A stretch of 64,000 nt of DNA from HGM13862 sp031553915 (GCA_031553915.1 JAVBKT010000001.1:1-64000), one strand, 5' to 3'; shown: positions 1 to 8,857, numbered from the stretch's first letter. Notes: a model not told the origin generated them from the sequence alone. Numbers and translations: made by a program.

Positions 1-2
1 CC

Positions 3-485
3 AACTACCACAAGGGCTGGTGCTTTATGATCGGTGAAAAATATATGCCCCCGGTTGCGGCAGCTACACATTTACCAGCAAACCTTATTTGGTGGAAAGC
101 GCATAATTTTGTGGAAATGGCCTGCGAGCTGATTACCGAGACCAAAAATCCCCGGCTCAAGCTTGGCCTTTTGCAGGCTATTACTAATCAAGATGCCAAG
201 CAAAAAACATCCGCTGTTTTAAGTTTTTATAGCGGCAAAAACACGGAGCTAATCGAGCAGGTATTTACAAAAGTGCCGGAGATTTTTGCCCTGCATGACA
301 TCTCCGCCAAGACTCTGGCGGAAAAACAGGCGCTGGCTTTTTCACTGCGGCATGGCGTTGATGATGCGGATATCCCGGCCATGGCTGCGCTGATTGAGCA
401 GATAAGCAGCGAAATTGAGCCGCTATATGATACTTTTCTGCAAAAAATTATTAATGAAACCGCACTTGTCCTAGCGGATTACTAA
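3..485 (+). CDS. Hypothetical protein, 5' end cut by window edge
   Basis: The reading frame is open from the first bases of the window (NYHKGWCF precedes the first Met at 27) and ends at the TAA at 483-485. The gene therefore starts outside the window, and about 160 C-terminal residues are seen. The fragment is mostly helical-looking, with a W-K-x-H-N-x-x-E stretch near its start that could be a metal-binding helix, as in some zinc-dependent phospholipase-like proteins. That resemblance is weak and I do not assign a function. The next gene lies 66 bases downstream in the same direction with its own ribosome binding site. Confidence 0.6.
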   Translation, partial: NYHKGWCFMIGEKYMPPVAAATHLPANLIWWKAHNFVEMACELITETKNPRLKLGLLQAITNQDAKQKTSAVLSFYSGKNTELIEQVFTKVPEIFALHDISAKTLAEKQALAFSLRHGVDDADIPAMAALIEQISSEIEPLYDTFLQKIINETALVLADY

Positions 486-551
486 CTCACATCATCCTTG
501 TCCCTCGCATATTATAAATCAAACTAATTCTTATTTGTGAGGTGTTTAATT

Positions 552-1364
552 ATGGGAATGTTTTGTGCCCCGCGTAAGCAGAACAACTGTCAGCCAAGCT
601 GCCAGACCAGCTGCTTACCAACAAACAGCTGTGAAACTATTTGCACAACAGAGCTGGTAACCAGACCCGTGCAGAAATGCGAAACCATCTGCACTACTTA
701 CCAGGATGTTTGTGAAGAAGTAAACAGCTGTGAACGCAACTGCGCCTGCTCTTGCGAAGATGAGTTTGTGCCCCAGCCAATGCAGGTCCGTGCGATGCTC
801 GATTATGTTTTAGACAGCTGCTGCACCACGGAAGATGTTTGTCGTGAGATCGAGATCGACCATTGTTCGCTTTTTGACCCCTGCGAAATCGAAGTTGGCC
901 TTCCGGTTGAGGTCGATATCCCCGGCGATATCCTTTTTAAAGAAGTAAAACGCAAAAAAGACGACTGCACCTGCCTTTCAACTGTCCGTTTCACTATCCC
1001 TGTTCGTATCTATGGTACTACCGGCAATGGCTGCGCCTGCAACTATATTGACAGAGAAATTTGCGTCATCCGTTCTGCCAATCTTTGCTGCGCCAATGAT
1101 TCTATTATCCAGGCCTACAATTCAAAAGCCATCGCTGTTTCCGCTGTTATCTGTGATTGCGATTGCGATACCATCACCCTATGCTTGTGTATTGTTTTCC
1201 GTTCCTGCATTCAGCAGACCATCTTAAGAGAATTCACCTGGGAAGCTACCCCGGTATGCTCTTCCTCAGACTGCAATTCCACCCACAGAAGTTTCATCGA
1301 TGATTGTGATATGATTTGCGGCTGTGGGCCAAACGGTAAAAGGGTCTGTCCCTCTTGCCGCTAA
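552..1364 (+). CDS. Cysteine-rich protein (38 Cys in 270 residues), possible coat or structural protein
   Basis: The start at 552 is preceded by TGAGGTG at 8 bases; a GTG 15 bases upstream overlaps that site and is less likely. The 270-residue product has 38 cysteines (14%), with no signal peptide or membrane segment. The N-terminal 70 residues are low-complexity Cys/Thr/Asn/Gln sequence with the motif CETICTT twice. The middle part (about residues 85-235) is more regular, with pairs such as CAC, CC and CDCDCD separated by beta-like hydrophobic stretches such as RFTIPVRIYG. The C-terminus ends CGCGPNGKRVCPSCR. Cytoplasmic proteins this rich in Cys are often cross-linked spore-coat or exosporium proteins or metal-binding proteins; that is inference. 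I do not recognise the family. A strong terminator follows. Confidence 0.8.
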   Translation: MGMFCAPRKQNNCQPSCQTSCLPTNSCETICTTELVTRPVQKCETICTTYQDVCEEVNSCERNCACSCEDEFVPQPMQVRAMLDYVLDSCCTTEDVCREIEIDHCSLFDPCEIEVGLPVEVDIPGDILFKEVKRKKDDCTCLSTVRFTIPVRIYGTTGNGCACNYIDREICVIRSANLCCANDSIIQAYNSKAIAVSAVICDCDCDTITLCLCIVFRSCIQQTILREFTWEATPVCSSSDCNSTHRSFIDDCDMICGCGPNGKRVCPSCR

Positions 1365-1397
1365 ACAAAAAGGTTTAAGCAGCAAATAGTGAATGGG

Positions 1398-1424
1398 AAC
1401 CCCGCCTCTTGGGCGGGGTTCTTT
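1398..1424 (+). terminator. Rho-independent terminator of the Cys-rich gene
   Basis: A nine-pair stem, AACCCCGCC with GGCGGGGTT, around a 5-base loop is followed by a short T-rich run (CTTTAT). It lies 34 bases after the stop codon. Confidence 0.8.
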
Positions 1425-1489
1425 ATACTCTGAACAGTGCTTGTGCTGGCCTATGCCCTCCTTTGCGGTATCTGAAAAATTTAGATAGC

Positions 1490-1530
1490 GCAAAATTAAA
1501 AGCACTCCATCCCTTGCAGGATAGAGTGCT
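1490..1530 (-). terminator. Terminator of the cold-shock gene
   Basis: AGCACTCCATCC at 1501-1512 pairs with GGATAGAGTGCT at 1519-1530 with a single mismatch. On the minus strand the hairpin is followed by TTTAATTTT. It lies downstream of the minus-strand cold-shock gene. Confidence 0.75.
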
Positions 1531-1586
1531 TTGTGCTACTTAATACGATAAAACTGTTGTTGCTTTATCTCTATTTAGCACGCCTC

Positions 1587-1784
1587 TTACAACTTGACGA
1601 CATTAGCAGCCTGGGGGCCACGAGGGCCTTCTACGATATCAAACCCAACGTTTTGACCTTCGTCAAGAGTTTTGAAGCCATCTGATTGAATCGCAGAAAA
1701 ATGCACGAAAACATCTTCGCCACCTTCTCTTTCAATGAAACCAAAACCCTTTTCTGCATTAAACCACTTAACTTTGCCTTCCAT
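1587..1784 (-). CDS. cspA: Cold-shock protein (CspA family)
   Basis: This 65-residue single cold-shock domain carries both nucleic-acid-binding signatures, KGFGFIE (RNP1) and VFVHF (RNP2), and has the full usual family length. These small beta-barrel proteins bind single-stranded RNA or DNA and act as RNA chaperones in the cytoplasm. The ATG is preceded by AGGAGG at good spacing, a consensus-like promoter lies just upstream, and a terminator lies downstream, so the gene is monocistronic. Unlike cold-inducible csp genes with leaders above 100 nt, the 5' leader here appears short (about 26 nt), which suggests constitutive expression (inference). Confidence 0.95.
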   Translation of the reverse strand: MEGKVKWFNAEKGFGFIEREGGEDVFVHFSAIQSDGFKTLDEGQNVGFDIVEGPRGPQAANVVKL

Positions 1785-1816
1785 ACGGAAACCTCCTGAA
1801 AAATTTTTGCGCCCCC

Positions 1817-1845
1817 ATTATAACATGGGAATTTGCTTATTACAA
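1817..1845 (-). promoter_or_regulatory. Sigma-A-type promoter of cspA
   Basis: On the minus strand, TTGTAA (1840-1845) is separated by 17 bases from a perfect TATAAT (1817-1822). Transcription would start near 1810, just upstream of the ribosome binding site. Confidence 0.7.
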
Positions 1846-2048
1846 GCGAATACTCACAACATTATCTCTTTTATTTTATAATTTTTTGAAATTTTTGACA
1901 AAATTATGCTATTTTACAAAATTGTACTTGCATTTTTATTAAAAGGCAAGTAAAATACAGTTACCTATTGTTTTTCTTCCCGGGCTTTCCTTAACTGAAT
2001 CGCTCGAATCCTGAAACACATTAGGAAACCCAATGAAGGAGGACGACC

Positions 2049-2330
2049 ATGGCTTTTGAAGACAGAACTTTAACATGCAAAGAATGTGGTGAAGAATTTG
2101 TTTTCACCGTTGCTGAACAGGAATTTTATGCAGAAAAAGGTTTCCAGAATGATCCTGCCCGCTGCATGGATTGCCGTAAAGCAAAAAAAAGACAGCGTAA
2201 CGCCCGGGAGAGAGAAATGTTTACTGTTCTTTGCGCCGAATGTGGCGTAGAAACACAAGTACCTTTCAAACCAACCGAGGACCGACCTGTATATTGCCGC
2301 GATTGTTATCAAAAAATTCGCGAATCATAA
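2049..2330 (+). CDS. Zinc-ribbon protein (two CxxC...CxxC modules)
   Basis: The 93-residue protein has two treble-clef or zinc-ribbon modules. The first is LTCKECGEEF...CMDCRKAKK (residues about 9-50) and the second is LCAECGVETQVPF...VYCRDCYQKI (about 62-88), with a basic KAKKRQRNARERE linker between them. This is the arrangement of the small 'probable zinc-ribbon' proteins common in Clostridia; their role is unknown, though nucleic-acid binding or metal-dependent scaffolding is plausible. AAGGAGG lies upstream of the ATG. It is transcribed divergently from cspA and convergently with the metallo-hydrolase, so it is monocistronic. Confidence 0.85.
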   Translation: MAFEDRTLTCKECGEEFVFTVAEQEFYAEKGFQNDPARCMDCRKAKKRQRNAREREMFTVLCAECGVETQVPFKPTEDRPVYCRDCYQKIRES

Positions 2331-2360
2331 GAGCATCTTATGAAGCATCAGTCCATAAAA

Positions 2361-2387
2361 AAGACCAGCCTACGCTGGTCTTTTTTA
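2361..2387. terminator. Bidirectional terminator between convergent genes
   Basis: AAGACCAGC (2361-2369) pairs with GCTGGTCTT (2374-2382) around CTAC. There is an A run on the left and a T run on the right, so it can stop transcripts from both the zinc-ribbon gene and the minus-strand metallo-hydrolase. Confidence 0.85.
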
Positions 2388-2413
2388 TTTGCAAAATTCA
2401 TTTCAGCTAAAGC

Positions 2414-3046
2414 TCATCTGGGGAAAAAGGGATTTTGCTCTTTTTCATAGCCAAGACGGCTGGCAGAACCATGTCCCGGTAAAACAATTAAATCATCAGC
2501 AAGAGGCAACAGCTTTGTCACCAGCGAATTAAGCAAAAGATCATGGTCCCCGCCAGGAAAATCGCTGCGCCCCACCGAAAGTCGAAACAAGGTATCTCCG
2601 CTAAACAGCAAATCCTCACACAAAAGGCAAATGCCGCCCTCGGTGTGTCCCGGCGTATGGATCACACTAAGCTCCAGCTGGCCTAGCTCAATTTTATCAC
2701 CATCATCAAGCAACCGGTCTGCCTCGCCTGCCTTGTCTGCCCTGCGCCAAAGAAAGGCTAAACTAAGTTCCGGATTGCTGAGCAATGGCTCATCAGCATG
2801 GTGAATGAGAATTTCCGCCCCGGTAGCTGCCTGTATTGGCAGATTGGCGCCAGTATGATCCCAATGCCCATGGGTATTGATGATATATTTAACCTGGACC
2901 TGATGCTGCTCAATCTCACTTAGTATCTTTTCCGGGTTGCAGCCCGGATCAATCACAGCTGCGGCGCGGGTATTTTGATCTATCAATAGATAGCAGTTGC
3001 TATTAGTGCTGATCAATTCAATAATAACCAGTTGATATTTCTTCAT
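2414..3046 (-). CDS. Metallo-beta-lactamase-fold hydrolase (glyoxalase II-like)
   Basis: The 210-residue single-domain protein has the metallo-beta-lactamase metal site THGHWDH (residues about 59-65), the downstream HTPGHTEGG, the SGDTLF loop and a C-terminal PGHG. Length and motifs fit the hydroxyacylglutathione-hydrolase-like (GloB) group that hydrolyses thioesters in the cytoplasm. The true substrate in anaerobic Firmicutes is usually unknown. It is the last gene of the run relA-dtd-this gene, with the start 12 bases after the dtd stop and GAGGG just before the ATG. Confidence 0.85.
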   Translation of the reverse strand: MKKYQLVIIELISTNSNCYLLIDQNTRAAAVIDPGCNPEKILSEIEQHQVQVKYIINTHGHWDHTGANLPIQAATGAEILIHHADEPLLSNPELSLAFLWRRADKAGEADRLLDDGDKIELGQLELSVIHTPGHTEGGICLLCEDLLFSGDTLFRLSVGRSDFPGGDHDLLLNSLVTKLLPLADDLIVLPGHGSASRLGYEKEQNPFFPR

Positions 3047-3058
3047 CAGTCCCTCTCT

Positions 3059-3514
3059 TTAATTTTTCTCTTTTGGCGGTGATTCCAATAAGATTGTTAC
3101 CGGCCCGTCATTGCTGATATCAACCAGCATATCCGCAGCAAACTCGCCTGTTTTGACGACGATATTTTCCGCCAGCAACCCGGCAATATATTCCTGATAG
3201 AGCTGATTGGCCAGATCAGGGGCAGCGGCCTGCTCAAAGCTGGGACGATTACCGCGGCTGGTATTGGCATAGAGGGTAAATTGAGAAATGACCAGCGCTT
3301 CACCTGCAATATCTTTCAGCGCCAGATTCATTTTCCCCTGGCTGTCATAAAAAATCCGCAGATTAACAGTTTTCCTGACCAAATAAGCGACATCCTCGCT
3401 ATCATCCTCCCTGCCCACTGCCACAAGGATAACATATCCTTGTTTAATCTCATTTTTGAGCGCTCCGTCAATGGTGACCGCGCCTTTTTTGACTCTTTGA
3501 ATTAATACCCGCAT
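3059..3514 (-). CDS. dtd: D-aminoacyl-tRNA deacylase
   Basis: The 151-residue protein has the two DTD signatures: SQFTLYA (active-site strand) and NDGPVTI near the C-terminus (the family's GP cis-Pro loop). It removes D-amino acids wrongly attached to tRNA. The ATG at 3514 is preferred over a TTG one codon upstream because AAGGA lies 9 bases before it. It sits between relA and the metallo-hydrolase on the same strand, a very common relA-dtd pairing in Firmicutes. Confidence 0.93.
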   Translation of the reverse strand: MRVLIQRVKKGAVTIDGALKNEIKQGYVILVAVGREDDSEDVAYLVRKTVNLRIFYDSQGKMNLALKDIAGEALVISQFTLYANTSRGNRPSFEQAAAPDLANQLYQEYIAGLLAENIVVKTGEFAADMLVDISNDGPVTILLESPPKEKN

Positions 3515-3541
3515 CAATAATTATCCTTTGTTTTATACTAG

Positions 3542-5725
3542 CTATTTATCCTCGTTTTTGGTCTTACGGTTGACCACCCTGCGTACATCATAGACATCTT
3601 TAACCCGCCTGACCCTTTGCATCAGATAATCGAGCTGGTCAAGAGATTTAACCTCTAATTTAAGGAATACGGTGCTGGTTTTGCTGCGTTTATCAACCGA
3701 AACATGCACGCCATTAACCGGGGTTTTCGTTTCAGCCATAATGCCCATAATATCAATCAGCAGGCGGTCACGGTCCAGACCGGTGGCCTCCATCTCCATA
3801 TTATACATACCGGCAGCAGTATTGCCCCAGGCAACCTCAATCAACCGGTCCGGCTCTGTTTCGCTATAGCGAACAGCATTGGGACAATCCTGACGGTGCA
3901 CAGAAATACCGCGTCCTCTGGTGATATAGCCGATGATCTCATCGCCGGGCAATGGTTTGCAGCAGGAAGCCAGCCGCACCAATACATCATCAACCCCTGC
4001 TACCACAATGCCATTACTGGTCGTGTTGTCCCGCTCAGGGGTAATTTCTATAGCTTCCGAAACCTCCGGCTTATTGCGGAACTCGTCCCGGAGCTTATTG
4101 ATCACATTCTCAATATTAATATCACCTGCGCCGATGCCGGCAAAAAGATCTTCGCTGTTGGCGCAATTATAACGCTTGCAGATTTCGAGCAGAATATTGC
4201 TATCGAAAACCTGTGCGATATCAATATTCTGTTTTTTGCATTCCCGTTCAACAGCATCTTTGCCCATCACGATGTTTTCTTCGCGATGCTCTTTGCGGAA
4301 CCACTGGCGAATCTTATTCTTTGCTTGCTGGGTTTTACACAACTTCAGCCAATCTCTGCTTGGGCCGCGGCCCTTGGCTGTCAAAATCTCGACAATATCA
4401 CCGTTTTTCAATTCTGTATCGAGCGGCATCAGCCGGTGATTAATCTTGGCGCCAATGCATTGATGACCAATTTGCGTATGCACGCGATAAGCAAAATCTA
4501 TCGGCCCAGAGCCGGCAGGCAGCTCATAAATATCTCCCCGGGGAGAAAAGACATAAATATTATCATCAAAAAGATCACCCTTGACCGCGGACATAAATTC
4601 CCTGGCATCGCCCACCTCTTGCTGCCATTCCAGCATTTGGCGCAGCCATTCAACTTTTTTGTCAAAATCCGCGTCCGCGCTTTTGCCTTCTTTATAGCGC
4701 CAATGGGCAGCGATGCCGTATTCAGCAATGCGGTGCATACCCCAGGTGCGAATCTGCACCTCAAAGGGACTGCCGTTCTCCGCGATAACCGTAGTATGGA
4801 TTGATTGATACATATTCGGTTTGGGCATAGCAATATAATCTTTAAACCGCCCGGGAATGGGTTTCCACATCGAATGAATTAAACCCAGCGCTTCATAGCA
4901 TTCACGCACAGTGTCAACAATAATTCTCACTGCGCTCAAATCAAAAATTTCCGAAAGCTCCCTTTTTTGGCGGGTCATTTTATTGAAAATGCTATAATAA
5001 TTTTTGGTTCTGCCTTTGACTGTGGCGTTGATATTAGCGTTTTTCAAAACCGCCTGGATCTTCTCAATATGCTCTTGTACAAATTGATCGCGCGTTTCTT
5101 TGCCTTCATCAAGCTCCTGCTTTAAGCTGGCAATACGCTCCGGCTCCAAAACGGCAATAGCCAAATCCTCCAGCTCGCCCTTAATCTTAAAAATACCCAG
5201 GCGATGCGCCAAAGGCGCATAAATATTTAATGTTTCTTCGGCGATTTCCTTCTGCCGCATCTGGGAATGATGCCCGCTGATTGTGCGCATATTGTGCAAG
5301 CGGTCAGCCAGCTTAATCAGAATAATACGGATATCACTGCTCATCGCCATAAACATCTTGCGCAGATTCTCCGCCTGAGCATCATGACGAGTACGAAACT
5401 CCAGCTTAGAAAGCTTGGTTACTCCTTGCACCAAGGTCATGGTATCTTTGCCGAATTTCTCTTCAATCTCTTGGGTCGAGACAGAGGTATCCTCCACCAC
5501 ATCATGCAGCAGCCCGGCAATAATCGTCGTATCATCAATCTGCATCCCAGCTAAAATCCAGGCCACCTGCAGGGGATGATTAATATACGGCTCACCCGAA
5601 TCGCGTATCTGGTCGTGATGAGCGGATTCTGCCATTTGATAGGCAGCATAAATCAGCTCGCTGTCTGAAGCGGGATTATATTCTTTAACCTTAGCAATAA
5701 TATCTTCAATAGTAGCGTGGTCCAT
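3542..5725 (-). CDS. relA: Bifunctional (p)ppGpp synthetase/hydrolase
   Basis: The roughly 727-residue RSH protein makes and degrades the stringent-response alarmone. An HD hydrolase domain comes first (HDVVEDT near residue 75, RLHNMRT near 145). The synthetase domain follows (GRFKDYIAMPKPN then YQSIHT, about 300-315). Next are a TGS domain (VFSPRGDIYELP, about 390-450), a zinc-finger-like segment with paired Cys (LASCCKPLPGD) and a C-terminal ACT domain. Both catalytic halves look intact. The ATG at 5725 is chosen over one 6 bases upstream because AGGA lies 7 bases before it. It is followed closely by dtd; codY lies upstream on the same strand, so both GTP-linked nutrient regulators are neighbours. 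Confidence 0.95.
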   Translation of the reverse strand: MDHATIEDIIAKVKEYNPASDSELIYAAYQMAESAHHDQIRDSGEPYINHPLQVAWILAGMQIDDTTIIAGLLHDVVEDTSVSTQEIEEKFGKDTMTLVQGVTKLSKLEFRTRHDAQAENLRKMFMAMSSDIRIILIKLADRLHNMRTISGHHSQMRQKEIAEETLNIYAPLAHRLGIFKIKGELEDLAIAVLEPERIASLKQELDEGKETRDQFVQEHIEKIQAVLKNANINATVKGRTKNYYSIFNKMTRQKRELSEIFDLSAVRIIVDTVRECYEALGLIHSMWKPIPGRFKDYIAMPKPNMYQSIHTTVIAENGSPFEVQIRTWGMHRIAEYGIAAHWRYKEGKSADADFDKKVEWLRQMLEWQQEVGDAREFMSAVKGDLFDDNIYVFSPRGDIYELPAGSGPIDFAYRVHTQIGHQCIGAKINHRLMPLDTELKNGDIVEILTAKGRGPSRDWLKLCKTQQAKNKIRQWFRKEHREENIVMGKDAVERECKKQNIDIAQVFDSNILLEICKRYNCANSEDLFAGIGAGDINIENVINKLRDEFRNKPEVSEAIEITPERDNTTSNGIVVAGVDDVLVRLASCCKPLPGDEIIGYITRGRGISVHRQDCPNAVRYSETEPDRLIEVAWGNTAAGMYNMEMEATGLDRDRLLIDIMGIMAETKTPVNGVHVSVDKRSKTSTVFLKLEVKSLDQLDYLMQRVRRVKDVYDVRRVVNRKTKNEDK

Positions 5726-5821
5726 ATTCATATCCTAACATATACTCCACTGTTGGCAAAAAAAGAAAAGAGGAATAGAACTAGATAGTCCTATCCCTGA
5801 TAATACTATAAAACCCTGCTC

Positions 5822-6613
5822 TTAATACCTGCGCTGAGATATGCGCACTTTGTTCAATTCTTCCATCATATAATCATTGAGCACGCGAATATAAGTACCC
5901 TTCATCCCTAAAGAACGGACTTCGACAACACCGGCTGACTCCAGCTTGCGCAGGGCATTCACGATAACAGAGCGGGTGATGCCCACTTTATCAGCAATTT
6001 TGGAGGCGACGAGCAGGCCGTTTGTGCCATTAAGCTCATCAAAAATATGCTCCACAGCCTCCAGCTCGGAAAAAGACAGCGTATCAAAAGCAATGGAAAC
6101 CACAGCCTTCTGTCGGGCAGATTGCTCAATTTTCTCTACCTGGGTACGCAAAACTTCCATGCCGATCACCGTGGCGCCAAACTCAGCCAAAATCAGATCT
6201 GTGCTATCAAACTCGCTGCCGCGGGAAAGCATCAGGGTACCCAGCCGTTCACCACCACCGATAATCGGCACAATGGTGGTATACTTGTTTTCCAAGAGGC
6301 AGGCATCATCATCATTAAAAATGCAGGTGTTTTCCCGGGTAACATTAACCTGGGTTTCCTCATATTTGAGCAGGCCGCTGTTATAATCGGCAGGATATCC
6401 GCCATCATTTTTAACAATCTCTTTCATTATTTCGCAGCTATAATCCTTGGTAAAGGCATGGCCAACAATTTTGCCGGAATCACTGAGGATATAGACATTG
6501 GCTCCTAGTATCTCGCACATAGTTTCTGCCAGCTCGCCAAAACTGATGGCCTTGCCGGTAGATTTTTGAATAATTCGATTAATTTTCCTAGTCTTATCCA
6601 GAAGCTGTTCCAT
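5822..6613 (-). CDS. codY: GTP-sensing global repressor CodY
   Basis: The 263-residue protein matches CodY over its whole length. An N-terminal GAF domain (about 1-155) binds branched-chain amino acids and contains TTIVPIIGGGERLGTL. A linker follows, then a winged helix-turn-helix, ASKIADKVGITRSVIVNALRK with LESAGVVE (about 203-232). CodY represses nutrient-limitation genes when GTP and branched-chain amino acids are plentiful. GAGGAG lies 7 bases upstream of the ATG. It lies between ftsZ and relA in the same direction rather than in the classical xerC-hslUV-codY order. A candidate target site in this window lies by the grd promoter. Confidence 0.95.
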   Translation of the reverse strand: MEQLLDKTRKINRIIQKSTGKAISFGELAETMCEILGANVYILSDSGKIVGHAFTKDYSCEIMKEIVKNDGGYPADYNSGLLKYEETQVNVTRENTCIFNDDDACLLENKYTTIVPIIGGGERLGTLMLSRGSEFDSTDLILAEFGATVIGMEVLRTQVEKIEQSARQKAVVSIAFDTLSFSELEAVEHIFDELNGTNGLLVASKIADKVGITRSVIVNALRKLESAGVVEVRSLGMKGTYIRVLNDYMMEELNKVRISQRRY

Positions 6614-6652
6614 AGAATTACTCCTCTTCCTTTTCCTTGTATCAACAAAAGC

Positions 6653-7738
6653 TTATTTTTCTTTGCGGAAAAACGTAGGCAAATCAATATCATCAAGGCT
6701 TAATGGTTTAATTACCGCGTCTTCTAAGGTTGGCGCAAATTTTGTGCCTTTGGGCCGGCCCGGGCTAACAGTGACCGGGTTGCGGGAATCAAAGCCAGTA
6801 GCGATTACCGTAACCTTTATCGAGTCTTCCAGCGCATCATCAACACCAACGCCAAAGATAATCTGGGCGTCAGGATCAGCAACTTCATAGATATATTTGG
6901 CAGCATCATTGGCTTCGAGCAGGCTCATAGATGAGCTGCCGGTGATAGAAAGGAGAATGCCCTTGGCGCCTTTAATGCTTGTCTCCAGCATGGAGCTGGA
7001 AATAGCTGAGGTAGCAGCATCAACCGCTTTTGATTCGCCACTAGCAACACCAATACCCATCCAGGCGCTGCCGGCATCACTCATAATTGATTTAACATCG
7101 GCAAAATCGAGATTAATTAAGGCGGGCTTACTAATCAGATCGGAAATACCCTGCACGCCTTGGCGCAAAACATCGTCCGCCATCATAAAGGCATCCTGCA
7201 TGGTGGTTTTTTTATCAACTATTTGCAGTAATTTATCATTGGGGATGGTAATCAAAGTATCTACAGAAGCTTTGAGATCGCTGATACCCATTTCAGCCTG
7301 CTGGGCACGGCGGCGTCCTTCAAAGCCAAAGGGCTTGGTCACAACGCCTACTGTTAATGCACCCATGGATTTGGCTGTAGCTGCGATAACAGGAGCGGCT
7401 CCGGTGCCGGTGCCGCCGCCCATACCAGCGGTGACAAAAACCATGTCCGCGCCTTCGAGCAACATCTCGAGCTCGCCCCGGCTTTCTTCAGCGGCTTTTT
7501 TGCCTACTTCCGGGTTACCCCCGGCGCCAAGGCCCTTGGTCAGCTTCGGGCCAATCTGAATCACTGTTTCAGCGCCAGAATAGCCGAGAGCTTGTAGGTC
7601 TGTATTCACTGCAACAAAATCTACGCCAGTAAGGTTGTTTTTGATCATGCGGTTTACAGCATTGCCGCCTCCGCCACCAATACCAACTACTTTAATTTTT
7701 GCAAACTGATTATCATGATTATCTTCAAATTGCAGCAT
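6653..7738 (-). CDS. ftsZ: Cell division GTPase FtsZ
   Basis: The 361-residue tubulin homologue forms the Z ring at midcell. The GTP-binding tubulin signature GGGTGTG lies at about 107-113, with GIGGGGGNAVNRM at the N-terminus. The C-terminal tail DDIDLPTFFRK is the conserved peptide that binds partner proteins such as FtsA, SepF or EzrA. The ATG at 7738 is preferred over a GTG at 7744 because AAGGAGG is 7 bases from the ATG and only 1 from the GTG. It follows ftsQ directly; no ftsA gene lies between them. Confidence 0.97.
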   Translation of the reverse strand: MLQFEDNHDNQFAKIKVVGIGGGGGNAVNRMIKNNLTGVDFVAVNTDLQALGYSGAETVIQIGPKLTKGLGAGGNPEVGKKAAEESRGELEMLLEGADMVFVTAGMGGGTGTGAAPVIAATAKSMGALTVGVVTKPFGFEGRRRAQQAEMGISDLKASVDTLITIPNDKLLQIVDKKTTMQDAFMMADDVLRQGVQGISDLISKPALINLDFADVKSIMSDAGSAWMGIGVASGESKAVDAATSAISSSMLETSIKGAKGILLSITGSSSMSLLEANDAAKYIYEVADPDAQIIFGVGVDDALEDSIKVTVIATGFDSRNPVTVSPGRPKGTKFAPTLEDAVIKPLSLDDIDLPTFFRKEK

Positions 7739-7824
7739 CCCCACTCCTCCTTGAATTTATGATATGCCCATTACAAATAAATTCTGCATTAATACTCTAT
7801 TTCCCTTCACTGCATAACAATTAA

Positions 7825-8601
7825 TTAATCATAATAATTAATTGTTGGTTTTGTGACAATACTAACATCAATATACCTAATTTTTTTGGCGCCTTTTCGT
7901 TCCTGCTCATCGAGAATGGTGTTGTAATACAGGTATTTTTCTTGAAAATTACTGCTGTCGCCTAAACGGATTTCAATCCCGGAGCTTGTATAAAGCTTAA
8001 TCAATTGGACATCAGCTACATTAATCTCACCAATATTTTCGGCATCCTCCGGCAAATATTGTAATATTTCGAGCGCGGCCGTAATCTGCCCGCCCTCTAA
8101 ATAGCTGCCCGGTATCAACCCCTGATCCGTAGTATCTACCCCGCTTAAGAGCGGCAGGCTCGCGTTTTCGACCCGGGTATAGCGGTCGATAATACGCCCC
8201 GCACTATCAATTTCTACCATAGCGCGGCCTACATTCATCATCGCTACCCCCTCCCGTTCTGTGACAATAATCTTAATTGTCCCGGGCAGTTTCTTTTCAA
8301 TGGTAGCGCTTTGTATCTTTGGCTCAATCGGAATCATCTGCGAAAGAACAGCGGCATCAGCGGCAAAAATATTCATGCCTTTTTCAATGCCGGCCAAAGC
8401 GATAATTTCTTCATCCGTAACCGCAGTGTTGCCAACAATAATGATGTTGTTAATGCCAAAGAACCCGGAGAGAGCGAAAAAATACCCGGCAAACAAGCAT
8501 GCTACTAAAAAAACAGGGATAGAAACCCAGCGTACATTTTTAATTTTACGCCGCTGATTGCGGTAAACATTAATATCGGTAACTCTTTGCTCTCTGGCCA
8601 T
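7825..8601 (-). CDS. ftsQ: Division protein FtsQ/DivIB
   Basis: The protein has about 258 residues, a short basic cytoplasmic N-terminus, one membrane segment (VSIPVFLVACLFAGYFFAL, about 26-44) and an extracytoplasmic part. That part has a POTRA domain starting FGINNIIIVGNTAVTDEEI, followed by the FtsQ/DivIB beta domain. It belongs to the FtsQLB complex that controls septal wall synthesis. The ATG at 8601 follows GAGG at 6 bases; the ATG 12 bases upstream has no such site. It is separated by 38 kb from the main division-wall cluster but is paired with ftsZ. Confidence 0.9.
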   Translation of the reverse strand: MAREQRVTDINVYRNQRRKIKNVRWVSIPVFLVACLFAGYFFALSGFFGINNIIIVGNTAVTDEEIIALAGIEKGMNIFAADAAVLSQMIPIEPKIQSATIEKKLPGTIKIIVTEREGVAMMNVGRAMVEIDSAGRIIDRYTRVENASLPLLSGVDTTDQGLIPGSYLEGGQITAALEILQYLPEDAENIGEINVADVQLIKLYTSSGIEIRLGDSSNFQEKYLYYNTILDEQERKGAKKIRYIDVSIVTKPTINYYD

Positions 8602-8757
8602 ACTTGTCCTCATTATTTTAATAAGGTAAGTATAACAAATTTATTCCCTGATTGCGAGTGGTTTTTTGGCAATACCTGTCAAAGCCGGCAAATAATTGTG
8701 GATTAATTATGACTGTTTTGCTAAAATAATCTTGTGAGAGTATAGCATATTCTCTAT

Positions 8758-8787
8758 TTGACAAATATAATGGATAAAGTATATAAT
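8758..8787 (+). promoter_or_regulatory. Consensus promoter of hisS-aspS
   Basis: A perfect TTGACA (8758-8763), an 18-base spacer and a perfect TATAAT (8782-8787) lie upstream of hisS. The leader from about 8794 to the start codon is only about 64 bases, too short for a T-box. Confidence 0.85.
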
Positions 8788-8857
8788 AAGCAGGTTAAGC
8801 AAGCTATTATACCGTAGCTTTTAAGCAGCTATGGCAACATATATTGAGGAGTATCTT

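Noticed and set aside
3704..4804. Long plus-strand reading frame of 366 codons
   Set aside because: It lies entirely antisense to the well-supported relA gene and has no family resemblance.
8788..8857. T-box leader for hisS-aspS
   Set aside because: The leader after the consensus promoter is only about 64 bases, too short for a T-box, and no T-box sequence is visible.
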